Positions 35,701 to 47,050 of a stretch of 64,000 nucleotides of DNA are shown piece after piece; the stretch's first letter is position 1, and each line of letters opens with the position of its first letter. Source of the stretch: Diploscapter coronatus (Eukaryota > Nematoda > Chromadorea > Rhabditida > Rhabditidae); NCBI GenBank assembly GCA_964036155.1, contig OZ038422.1, forward strand, positions 13,787,201 through 13,851,200, in the 5' to 3' direction. The notes under the pieces were generated by a model, which was given only the letters and a program-made list of their open reading frames with translations, made no database searches and had not been told where the DNA came from. The position numbers were made by a program, and so were the translations under genes.

Positions 35701-38322
35701 CTATATTCGACCTGGAGAACACGATTTTGGGACTTTTTCCGGAGTTTTCAAGTCCAGGTTCGGGTACCGGGGTCCGGGGTCAAATTTCAAAAGTCATTCT
35801 TATATCCCAAATTGTATATCAGATTGTTCGGCTCGATGAGCTGAGTCGAATGGCGCAAACATTTTTTGAATCTGACCTTTCTATCACAAGTTACGCCTAA
35901 AAACAGTGCAAAAATGTCACAAATACGGGGTCCTCAATAGGAAAGTCCACTTTTCTCATCTCTTTCTGGATATTACCTCCCAGTTTTTTCACACAATAAT
36001 CTGCAAGTCCTGCTCATTCTAATTCGCTAATTATTTCGAAAAAATAGCGTCAACATTCTATCGAAAAACCGGCCCGAAGTTGGACTTGAAAATTTCGAGT
36101 TTTCGAATTTTTTAGTTAAACCCCCAAATCATATACCATTCGATAGAGCTCATCAAACTGAGCAACTTTTGTGAAGACACCATATGATTATCTATTATGG
36201 TATGCATGGTATAGCAGTTTGAATGGGTCTAACTATGAAAATGACAAAAATTTTCAAAAATTCATAACTTTTGTAGGATAAAACCAAATTGAAAAATCTT
36301 TTCGGAATATAGCAGTTTAAGGGCAATACTTCATTTTTGCTTCCTAGAGTATCGTGCTACCACTTTAGCATGTTACCATATGTGTCCATGGAAAACCACC
36401 CATATGGTACCAGAGTGGTACTATACCAAGATGGGTACCATTCGACTCGAAATTGACTAGAGAGTAATATTCGAGTCCATTTCTATCAGTTTCAGCAAGT
36501 GGTTTCATTATACCATCATTGGATTGGCTACAACCACCTGTCGAAAAAGACAAAAAATGGGATAACTTCAAATGACCATAAAAGGCGATAGACTAACCCC
36601 TTTTTCAAATAGTTTTCATAATATTACTCAGCTCAATAAGGGCTTTCATCTGATATATAACATGATGGGTTTTTGTTAAAATGTTAATTTGACCCATATG
36701 AGCCACGACCCCTAAGAGGTGAGTTACCATTTGATAGAAAGATCTATAATGTTGTATACCATTCGAAAGCCAATAAAAAACTGAGTGTAATGCTGAAAAC
36801 CACTTGAAAAATGATCCAGTGTATCGATTTTTATGAGGAAATGAAGTATTGGTCAAATTGAAGAGTAAACTTGGGAACGTTTTTGATCATAAGTCTCGAT
36901 GTATCAATTCGTTTTTCAAGCGGTTTTCGGCATTACATTTAGTTTTTTATTGGCTTTCGAATGATATACAACATGGATAGGTTTCCGGAAATTTTCAAAT
37001 TCCGACCGGTACCCGTCCGGTCCTGCCAAGTCTGATACCCGAAATTTCTCCAAATGACCCCAAAAAATTCTAGAATGTTCTACGAGGTCTAAGCTTCATT
37101 ATAGCACTAAATTTGACCTCACCTACTTGCGGAAATTTTCGAGATAAAAATTCCCGAATGTAGAGTACGATTTTCGGTTTTTCTTGTCTGAAGCCCTCAG
37201 GGATAGAAATTTTTCTGAGGTGTCTTCACAAAAGTTGCTCAGTTTGATGAGCTCTATCGAATGGTATATGATTTGGGGGTTTAACTAAAAAATTCGAAAA
37301 CTCGAAATTTTCAAGTCCAACTTCGGGCCGGTTTTTCGATAGAATGTTGACGCTATTTTTTCGAAATAATTAGCGAATTAGAATGAGCAGGACTTGCAGA
37401 TTATTGTGTGAAAAAACTGGGAGGTAATATCCAGAAAGAGATGAGAAAAGTGGACTTTCCTATTGAGGACCCCGTATTTGTGACATTTTTGCACTGTTTT
37501 TAGGCGTAACTTGTGATAGAAAGGTCAGATTCAAAAAATGTTTGCGCCATTCGACTCAGCTCATCGAGCCGAACAATCTGATATACAATTTGGGATATAA
37601 GAATGACTTTTGAAATTTGACCCCGGACCCCGGTACCCGAACCTGGACTTGAAAACTCCGGAAAAAGTCCCAAAATCGTGTTCTCCAGGTCGAATATAGG
37701 TAGAAAACACTCAAATACCCCTTCAAAACGCATTTTAAGTTTCTGGTCCGAACAGTTTCGAGGATTATGGAGAATCTGTTTTAAAAAATAAACTAGTGGC
37801 TGATTAGACATCTTACGTAAAATAATCCCAATCAAATTCGGCGTAATGGTCACCCCTACCCTCTTCTACTATACCTATTCTTTCATTTACTTTTCCTCCT
37901 TCCCCTTTTTCATTTTCTTTGCTCTTTTCTTTTTCTTTTACGCGCTATTCTGTCTTTTCTGCTCCTCTCTTCTAATTTCTTTGCATTTTTAGCTAAAAAG
38001 CATGCTTAAATCTATCCAATCGAGCCTAAAGGCTTGTCTCGTTTCTGGACAAATAGAGATCTTTCATTTTACACCAAAATCAAGCTGACTAGTTACTGTT
38101 TTGTGGGTCCCATTTTTATCCGGATTTTTAAAATTTTAGGTTTCATTCCATGACCAATCCTATTATATAAAGACAAAATTAGCTCAAAACTATTGAATTT
38201 GGCTCAATTTTCATTTAAAAATTATTATATAGATATAATGTGCTCACCTCATGCAAAAGACGGATATGTTTCTCGGCTTTTCTATGCAATTTAGATCCTT
38301 TTAGAATGTAATATTTAGGCTT
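32707..38322 (-). CDS. ABHD1/ABHD3-type alpha/beta hydrolase (5' end not resolved)
   Basis: Exons 38248-38322, 34571-34662, 34420-34526, 34174-34291, 33845-34058, 33361-33573, 33148-33214 and 32707-32912 encode 363 residues in consistent phase. Family marks: QPSWWCPFGAAQTVV (matches the PTxWCWxGRxQT region), VEYTDGG, PIVVFLPGITG, VVVNPRGLGG, nucleophile elbow CGFSMGGMI, PRLIFNRFLVNN, REFDTAFVCPLFGY, catalytic aspartate in LNSIDDCFSP, and catalytic histidine in SHGGHTAF. The Ser-Asp-His triad is complete. ABHD3 acts as a phospholipase on medium-chain and oxidised phosphatidylcholines; the substrate here is not known. Intron 2 (34527-34570) is only 44 nt but is needed to restore the family sequence. 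The first visible exon starts in phase 0 without a methionine, so a small upstream exon between 38323 and 38651 is missing from the model. The gene follows VPS33B on the same strand. Confidence 0.9.
33290..33334. repeat. Short hairpin in an ABHD-gene intron
   Basis: ACGCGCTCCAATG and CACTGGAGCGCGAT form a hairpin in intron 33215-33360. It may be a remnant of a small element. Confidence 0.4.
34663..38247 (-). other. 3.6-kb first visible intron of the ABHD-type gene
   Basis: The intron runs from donor GTGAGC at exon 38248-38322 to acceptor CATTCAG before exon 34571-34662. Its centre is the large foldback element 35604-37785. A polypyrimidine-rich stretch (TTTTCC/CTTTTC repeats) follows at about 37855-37985. 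No coding exon was found inside. Confidence 0.7.
35604..37785. mobile_element. 2.2-kb foldback transposon-like element with ~570-nt terminal inverted repeats
   Basis: Arm 35604-36181 is repeated in inverse orientation at 37219-37785 with few differences; both ends read TTAAAACAGATTCTC going inward. The same 77-residue frame (beginning MRFEGVFECF) therefore appears on both strands, which marks it as a shadow of the repeat and not a gene. The 1-kb centre contains further inverted pairs (about 36727-36830 against 36895-36985). No transposase is encoded, so it is non-autonomous. TTAA at both tips would fit a TTAA target-site preference as in piggyBac-like elements; that is inference. Confidence 0.88.
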
Positions 38323-38651
38323 CTGAAAATAATAACATCATTTAAAGATGTAAATTTTCAATCACATTAACGCTTGTCAGTCTTTGCCCAAAATAGTATT
38401 ATATCTTGAAAAAATCAAAATTTCAAGTCGAATCTTTTTTATTATTTTCAAGTATTATAAACACAATTCAATGCAAATAAATTAAAACCCGAATATTCGC
38501 ACATGTTTTTTTTTTTATAAATCTAATGATATCACAAGGCACATAATATGTCGTAAAAATGATTATAATTTTCAAGTATGGAAGGTTTTTACTCTTTACA
38601 ATTTTTACAAAAACGATGTTAAAAGGAAAAATAAAGATCTTAAAAAGTCAT

Positions 38652-41600
38652 CTATTTCAAAATGACTATCGGATCGTGTGCAACAACCTCGGTCTGCGCC
38701 TGAATCCAAGTTTCCCTGTTCAAAATCTGGGATGTTGCGATGATGAATCGATAATTATTTTGCACAGCCAAGTGCCTCAAGGCCGCAACTTCCGCATACG
38801 TAACTCCGCCCACGAAGTAGATCAGAATGGCTCGCTGAATTCTCTTGTCCGGTTTGCCGTCGGCTGGGGTGTAACTGAACATTTTAGGTATCCAAAGTTG
38901 AAGGGATTTATTTTAAAAGCGATAAGTTATGAGTAAACAAGATAAAAATAATGAAGAAAAATCAGAGATAAATTTTTAATTTAGAATACTTTTGTGACAA
39001 ATATACAGTAAATCGATCAAATAGGTAACTTAGGATAAAGTTTAACGAACTCTAATTACAAAAAGGTTAAGATTACCTATTTTCCTCGACGAAAACCCGT
39101 CCGTTGAACGTCTTCTTTTGCTCGTTCGTGTTCCAGCCTTGGATCATCGTGTCGGCGACGATCTTAATTGGGCTATAATTAAATTACTTAATTAGGGTAT
39201 TAAGTCGGATATTTAGGGTAATTAGATCAATCTATAAGCATAATTGTTGGGCCATAAGACAGAAGCAATAGATTTAATAAAAACTTATTTGAACTCGAAA
39301 CTCTTGAAACGTAAATGAAAATTAGAAAAGATATTACCTGGCAAAATATTGGCGTAAACGCGCCTCCGAAAACGTAGTTCATCGTTTGGGGAGTCTTCAG
39401 ATCGACCGGAGGCTCAGACTGAGAGGGCACCAATCCAAGCCTTTTAGCGAGAAACGGGAAGGTTACTGATTGCTCTCAAAATATAAATTCCAGAATAAAA
39501 AAATGTATACCCTTCAAAAATCTGATGATAGCACATATAAAATTTCATCAAAGATAATTCGTTTTGTCGCTTTTGACCTTAACCGATATCCTATGAAAAC
39601 TAATCACTGATAGCATAAAATGTAACGATTACAAAATTGATAAAAGATCAATGATTTAAAATTAATGCTATCCTATTATCAAAGATAAACAAAATCAAAT
39701 TAAAAATCAAAATACTACCTGTCACATGTGCTCCCAATTGGGGCGGCGGCTTTCCAAGTGATCCGGGAATGATTGGTTTCGGTTTTTCGAACAGAAGTCG
39801 TTTCGCTTGAAGACAATGCAGAACCGGCAAGTATTCAAAGCCGTATCCTCTCAGAAAATGCTCCTTGAAAGACTGCAGAAGTTTGGAAGACACGCCGTTT
39901 TGCGTGATCGAGGCTGAAAACGCTATCATAAGTTTCAGAGAATAAAATATCCCATTATTTTTAATTCAATTAGTATTGATTATCCAGCTAACTAGAAAAA
40001 GAAAATTTGTAAACCTGAAAACAAAATCATAAGTTTCAAGAAAGTACGTCGTCTAGAACTATTTGTGAAAATTCAAGAAATCCGACATCGTATGATCTAA
40101 TAAATAAACGACAAAAGAATCATTTTCAAAGATAAAATATCGTAAGTCTCAAGAAAGCGTCTATTAAGGAAATTTTAAAATGAACATCCAATAAGGTAGT
40201 CTTGATTAAAAGGCCAAAACCAACCCAGACAAGCTAGCGCGATCACTTTCCAGGGGCTTTGCTCCCGCGAAATGCAGTCCTCGATGTAGCTGAACACTTC
40301 TTGAAGATCGGCAGATCCGTTCACCAATTGATGCTCGTGTTGAAGCAGCTCTGATGCACCTGGAGTAGGGAAGGTAAAAATATAGGAAGTGGAATTGGAT
40401 TAAACTCAATAAACTTTATGATAACTTCAATTCCAAGCTAACTTTTAGAAAATTTCATTTCACTTTCCAAAAATTTGAAAAAAAAACGAACCCACTGCGG
40501 AGCCTTTTTCAAGCAAAACCTCGCAGGCACAAATGTGCATTTCCAATTGACGGTGTTGAGCACGAAGATGTTTCAACTCGGTCGAAACGAACGCCTTCAT
40601 GTCGCGGACCTGAAGAAATTGAAAAGGTAGGTATTCAAATTTTGGTCAATTCATAGAAAAATGCATTTAAATCAAAAGGTAGCAAAATGAAAAAAAAATA
40701 TGTTTCAAAACTCCATATAGTTTGCTTCAGTTATATTTCAATGAAGATGTTCCTCAAAAAATAAAAATACCTGATCAATAGAAGCGCCCTTGTCATATGT
40801 GAACTGTATCTCTTTTGCCTTCGCACTTAAGAACGGAAAAACTCCAGTGATGTGCTTGTTCCTGACAGAGGCGAAAACGCCATCGTTGTTGTCGAGAACA
40901 TAAAATCGAGCCCGACGTTGACCATCAGAATCCTGGAACGACGCCGACTATTACCGTAGCCTCATCTTCATAATATTGACGTTTAATTCAGAATCCCAAA
41001 TTTACGATAGTAAATTTCGCAATTAAATCCTAATTATACGCAATCACCAACTATTTGAAAATATTCTAAACCAATTATTTATGAAACATCCTCGAAACTC
41101 TCAAACGATCCCGATTTCAATTTCATACAAACAGAAGAATGAAGCTAGAAATGTTGAACTATCATGATTTTTCGTGTAACATAAAATTAAAAAAAAAAAT
41201 ACCTGGTCACTCTTCATCCTGCCCTCGACGTCGTCGCCGAACGTCACCTTGCCACAGCCGATCGTGAACGTGTCGTGAAGCATTGCCTCGTACGTCAATG
41301 CGGTCATCAAGACAGTTACCACGTCCACAGTGCGGTCGAACAGGAAGAGCTCACTACAATTCAAAGTTTCAAAAAATCAGGTAAGTAGAAAGTAATTTCC
41401 AGAACTACCGGAAAGGTAATGAACAATGGAGTATAAAAAATTGAAAAAATAAAGAATCTATATTATAAAAGTATAAAATTTTAAAATGTTTAAAATAAAA
41501 TTGACCTAATAGGTTGGTCCGGAGATGCCCTTGGTTCTCCCCGGTCTTCGTAGAGATGCTTGACGAGTCGCCACGTCTTCTCAGAATGTTCGCCGATTCC

Positions 41601-43143
41601 ACGAACAGTTGGAATTAGGCCGTACAGCGATTGTAACTGGAAACAAGTCTGGATAAGTTCCAGAAAAGTTTGTTTTCTTAGTTATGGGCTTTTTCAACGT
41701 TTTAGAAATTTCTCTCGACTTTCCGAACAGTCCGAATCAAGCCGTACAGGGATTGTAGCCAACAAAACGATAGTACGTTTCAGGGAAATTCAAAACTTGT
41801 AGACTTGAAAGTTATTCCAATATCGATTCAATTGAGTAGCGTTGTAATGAATAAAATATCCAAATTACGCTTCAAGATTTTCGAAATAAACTCGATTTTT
41901 GAAATAGAATGTTCAACAAATTTCTGTAGCAAACTATCGAAAAGTCAAAAATGTTTCAAAATAATTCGAAAGTAAGGAATGATTTCTCATAACTATTCGA
42001 TATTTGATTGTGAGACCATCCGAAAAAAATCATCAAGTTTCTAGGAATCAATTTCGTAAAATAATAAATTAAAAAATAAAATTTCCGAAAAATCGGCCTG
42101 AAACACGAACTCTATGATTTAAAAGAAGCAGCAGCTTCAAAGTGAAAAATACGATTTATACAAGAATAGAAAAAAATGATTACCTGAAGCAGTGAATTCG
42201 CCATGGCATAGTAGTCCAGAGTGTGAGCGATGGGCAGTTCGAGGGAGAACAGATCGGTTTCAATCGGAATGAGGCACATCGACAGCTCGAATTCGTCGAC
42301 TAGTCCGGCCAGTCCTTGACGCTCCAACTCGTCAGAGCATAATTTGAGACGGCGGTCCACCCAAATTACGCTCAAATACGAAAAAATAAATCAGAAATTC
42401 AAAAATATTCAATTTTAAGATAAACTTCATAAGGTGTTTTATTAAAGATCCAGATTTAAGCAAAAATGATATGTTATCATGAAAATAATTTATGAATAGG
42501 AAAATTTCAATGTGAATATTGAAAAAGGGTTTGCAGAAACCATGCAATTTTTTGAAACCCACCTCAACTTTTTATCGGGATTCGCTCTGAAGTGTTGCGC
42601 TGCGAGAATCGCGTTTTCCAGGGTCGATCGAAGAATGTAGACTCTTCTTAGGTTCTGAAAAAATGAACATCATTAGAAAAAATTTGCACCATATTATCGT
42701 TAGTAAAGAAGAAATATTAAAAATGCTAAAAAATAAATTTAAAAAAACCTGCGAATCCCAATTCGAGGTATCTGGTTTGAGGGGCAGGACGCGCTCGCAG
42801 CCGTGCTTCTTCAACAAAGACATCGAGCCGACCCGATCGAGTGGGCGGAGCAAAGACGGTTCGACTATCATTTCCTGAAGAATATTATTTTTTACTTTCC
42901 AGCACATTTAAAAGTATCTTCATGGATGTGTTCATTTGCTAAGTTGATGATTATCTTGACAATCTTTAAAATACGCATAAGAACACGCCATCAAAACAAT
43001 TATTTTCTAGAAAAGTTGGGATTTTTGAGGCACAAATTTGAAAAATGTACTTTTTGTCCCGGCATGGACTCCAATAAATGGATTAATTCCCGTCTTGTGA
43101 CCTCGCACAGCAACCCGAGAGGCTGGTCCATGAAATCTGTCAT
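38652..43143 (-). CDS. VPS33B: VPS33B homologue (Sec1/Munc18 family), 608 residues, 13 exons
   Basis: Exons 43051-43143, 42749-42874, 42563-42654, 42184-42370, 41506-41636, 41203-41353, 40771-40932, 40492-40609, 40225-40359, 39719-39913, 39338-39465, 39077-39162 and 38652-38874 join in phase. The length is close to human VPS33B (617). Family marks: LLESMPGQK then PLDRVGSMSLLKKH, ELFLFDRTVDVVTVLMTALT (Sec1 signature for the FLxDRxxDxVTxL region), CGKVTFGDDV, MKAFVSTELKHLRAQHRQLE, MNYVFGGAFTPIFCQ and IYFVGGVTYAEVAALR near the end. The spacing of the ELP and SIDQxxDMKxFVS regions favours VPS33B over VPS33A. VPS33B binds VIPAR/SPE-39 and regulates endosome and lysosome fusion. The ATG follows TTTTAG plus one base. 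Two exons use rare acceptors (TTAAG at 39162, TTTGAG at 42370). Confidence 0.93.
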
Positions 43144-43619
43144 TCTAAAATTTGCAGAAAATATAAAATGTCGAGAAAAAAACAAAGAAAAAAACGAAAA
43201 ATAGAAAAACAGAAGAAAATCGCGACGGAGCATGAAATACACGTGAAAACGGACACCTTGACTCTTCTCTCTGTTATCTAAAGAGTCGAAAAAGCAAAGT
43301 GGCCAGAGGACTCATTTCCAGATTGAAGTTCGTTGATTTTTCGAACTTTTCGGGGTTTTTTTTCGCAATTCCATATCAAGCATTGTCGTAATTGGTTATA
43401 ATCCTTTGTATCCTCATTTTTGAAGCATTTTCATTGATCATTAAGACTGACAAGCGTTCTTTTCCTCATTTGTTACAATTTTCTTTCTATATTTTTGTAT
43501 TTTTAAATCTAAATCATTCAAAGAAAGCTCTCTACTAACGAATACAAAATTGTTATAAGAGCAGAAAAATTTTGAAGCTTACAATAAACTAAAAGTTTCT
43601 TGCTATTTTAAATTTTTTT

Positions 43620-43712
43620 TCAGAAACTAACCTCAGTGATGAGTTTCGCATAGACATAGAGGGAAAGGGGGACGGCGATTGCGATTCCGGCAACGATGAA
43701 AGTGACCAGCAT
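43620..43712 (-). CDS. Possible 30-residue membrane micropeptide or alternative first exon
   Basis: An ATG at 43712 opens a frame reading MLVTFIVAGIAIAVPLSLYV, continuing YAKLITEVSF and a stop. Nearly all of it is one hydrophobic helix with good codon mix. A possible donor GTTAGT follows codon 27, but splicing to the VPS33B first exon would put that exon out of frame. It may be a small independent membrane protein, an upstream ORF in the VPS33B leader, or a chance frame. Confidence 0.35.
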   Translation of the reverse strand: MLVTFIVAGIAIAVPLSLYVYAKLITEVSF

Positions 43713-46700
43713 CGTTTCAAGAATTCAGAGGTCTAGCGACGTTTGAATATCGTAAACGTGTAATAATTGAGAATTCAAGTAATTGTTGACGTTATGAATT
43801 CCGAATTCGAGTAACGTTCGGGTGCCGAATTCCAAATGCTGTTGTGGGATTCAGAAGGCCTGATGGTGAATCTAGCAACAGCTGAGCGCCGTTCGGTAAG
43901 GTGCAAGCACCGAAAAGTGAGTAGGTCTTCCACACCGAGGGCATTTCTTTGTCTGCGTCTTTTCCTTTTGCTATTTTTCGGCGCTTTTTCTTCTTTTCCC
44001 TCTCACCAAGGTCCGTCTCTCTCGTTATCAATTATCACTGATTTCTGCGTCTTTTTGCCGGAATTTTGGAGGTTGGTCCCGCCTCCTGTTGAAAAAGTGA
44101 ATCGTTCTTTGACGTGATGCACAATTTTGAGATAGATAGCATGAGAGATAACGATCAAAGTTGAGAGAGCTAGAGAAATTTTGAAGGGTTAGAGAAAAGA
44201 GGAAATAGTTAGGAAAAGAACGATAACAACGAGAGAAGAGAAGAAAAGATGTCCCTTATAAAAGTTAGTTCAGACAGGCGCGAAGGCCCAGAACAATCGA
44301 AACTCATGAAGGAGGAAAATAAAAAGTCGAATTTTAGAACGACGATCATATGAGTCAGTCAAAATGCACTTCCTATCCTTCAACACATAGCAATGTCAGG
44401 GACGCAGGGGAGATACGTGACTTTTTACTTTCTAGCCTGATCGGGAACAGTTGTTCTGGAAAACTTGAACTCGACGAAATTTAAGGACTTCAAAAATCGA
44501 ATATTTTTTATGTTTTCAAATTTTCCGAAAGAAATCCTAAGTTTATTCAATAATTGCTGACCTAAAAATTGAGTGCGTTTTATAAAATTAAATAGATCGA
44601 TTTTTAAAACCAACTTCTGATATCTCAAGAATCTTCGATTCGTTCATTATTAGCACACCAAACGCATGACTTTTTCTTTATCTCTTTCTTTCACTCTAAC
44701 ATTTGCCCCACGTGGTGTTTTATCGCCCTTAACGTTGAAAATTCTTTTTCCTCCAAAAATTTGTCTGCAAAATTCCAATCAACCGATTTTCGAACTGAGT
44801 TTTTCCTGAAATCATGTTTAAACATGATCGATAGAGTACCAAATTGAAATTGAAAAGAAATCGAAAAGGGAATGACAATTTTAGTTCATCATCGTTGGGT
44901 GTCAGTTTTGTCGGGTTTTCAAAAACAATTCAAAGAAATATCTTCTGTCTCGTAATTTAAAATAGATCTAAGAAAACCGTCTAAAAATACGGAAATCGTC
45001 AATCATTTTCGACTAGAAACTACTACGTCTTCTTTTTGAATCTGCGAGATTTCACCAGAAAAATTGATCACTTAGAAAATATTTTTATTCATTTGAAAAT
45101 ATAATTCATAGCGAAGAAAATCAATGAGATTGCATTGTAATAGACTTGTAAAATAAGGTTTAAAAGTCAGAAGATTTAAGACACCATATGTAGTGCTAAA
45201 CTTTGAAACGTAAGACTTACACAGAAATGCACCAATTGGAGAACTAAAATCACTAAATCTTCAAAAATGTTCATGTTCAAAAGAATTATGATTTGCGAAA
45301 ATGATATTGGTGATATACGTTACAAAAATTGCAGACTTCCTTTTCCACACAAAATTTCAAAAATGACTTCTTGATCAGGTTATTCTACAATTTTCTAAAA
45401 AAATTACAAATAGAAAATATTTTGGTTGCACATTGTATAATTAGAGATCACTGGAGTATTCAAAAACACTAGAAATATCAACGATTGAAAAGCTTCTTTA
45501 AATGATTTTTGAGACACTTTGGAACGACGACGACAAAATTGGCAACCGAGGGAATGACGTAAATTTCTTGGACCGTATACTTTGCTTCCAGAATTTTGTT
45601 CCGAGTACATTTTTCTCAAAACTTAGAGGAACGATGAAAGAAACGTACTCCCATTTTAATATGTAATAAGAGCAGAGTATACCACCAGCCCTCGATAAAA
45701 CTCTACTTTCTAAAAATTACCATAATCTGAAAGAAACGTTTAGAAATGCAGAGTTGAAAATAACAATTGATGTAAAAATCAATGATATTGCGAAGAAAGA
45801 TGCATTAAAATGAATGCAAACGTAAATTTTTGGACTAGCGAAGATATTACATGAGTTGAAAATTTGTTCGGAAAATGAGATGACCAGTTTCACCTAAGCT
45901 CAGGACAAGAAAAAATTTCTTGATGCGTGTACTATGAGCCAGGTCTCATTATTAAATTTTTAGGGATATGCAAATTTTAACTTGCATAAAATGCTGTTTA
46001 AAGTACATACATACCTTTTAAAGTTCTTGGTAAAATTGAATTCTTGCAATCTATGACGTGAGATTTTACGTGTCGAGTTTAAAAAATCAACCATGTTTCT
46101 ATGACTTTCGTTAATCTTTTGCATTTTCTATTTAACCTCGAAGATAAATGGAGTGTGCAAATTCCGAAGAAATTTGTTGCAAAAATGTTGAATCTTTCTG
46201 ATTTCGACGACTATTGTAATATCCCACTCAAAGATTGCTCAATTATATGATGATTCATGAAACAGGATCTAATTTAAACTTGATATGTAATTGGATAAAA
46301 AACAGAGTTCAAAAAATGTTGATCTAAGAGATATTAATAAATGGTAAAGGAACGAATTTCCCAAAAGTAAGAATTTTTGTAAATACGTCCCTTTTTACAA
46401 TTTTAAATATACGCATATTCGTACTCGTGATTTGACGATTTGAGAAAGAAAATTGAGAGAATAGTTGATAAAAATCTCAAATATCTCTAAATTTTAAGAT
46501 CCATATTTAGAGATTTAATTTGCAGAAAATGCCGAAGTTGGTTACAATAAATAATAGTTTCATAGTTTTGAGAGATTCGAGATATTTGAAGGGGCTACAT
46601 TTTTACAAACATAACCTCCTCCAACATATAATTGTCGTATATGAAATTAATCATATGTACAGAGCTTTGGAAATTTCTAATGCCGTCAGATTTTGTCTAG

Positions 46701-47050
46701 TCAGACTAAGATCTCGCAAAATAACAAAGTACAAAATTGTTAAACAGCAGCGGAGAAAAAATCAAGGAAAATGCCCGTTTTTGATAGGAGAGAGATTTCA
46801 TATATTAATCATAATGCTCATTAATGCAGTGAAACTAACATGTAATCTTGTCATGCCGTTGATATTTGAAAATGATTAAATTCCTTTTAAAATAAAAGAT
46901 AAGGCCTTATTTCAAAATTCAAATTTGATCCATGCTTCAAAAGCTTTCAAATTATTAATCATGACGAGTCTATTTTAAAAGATATAAGACCCCCATCTTC
47001 TATACCCAAAATCGATATAATAGATTTGGTAAAAGTTCCTTTTGCGACCC
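43713..47050. other. 3.3-kb region between VPS33B and the RGS gene
   Basis: AT-rich with a purine-rich block near 44130-44330. Open frames plus 43836-44117, minus 45404-45619 and plus 46520-46879 have no domain, signal or splice support. No RNA gene recognised. Confidence 0.45.

Noticed and set aside
35667..37853. 77- to 117-residue frames beginning MRFEGVFECF on both strands as a gene
   Set aside because: The same frame appears in both arms of an inverted repeat, has no recognisable domain and no splice context; it is a by-product of the foldback element.
39163..39170. TATAG acceptor for VPS33B exon 12
   Set aside because: Using it in phase 0 gives an immediate stop; the AAG acceptor at 39162 restores the family sequence.
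46520..46879. Plus-strand 119-codon frame as a gene
   Set aside because: No domain, signal peptide or splice support; basic, Ile/Asn-rich composition is what AT-rich DNA gives by chance.
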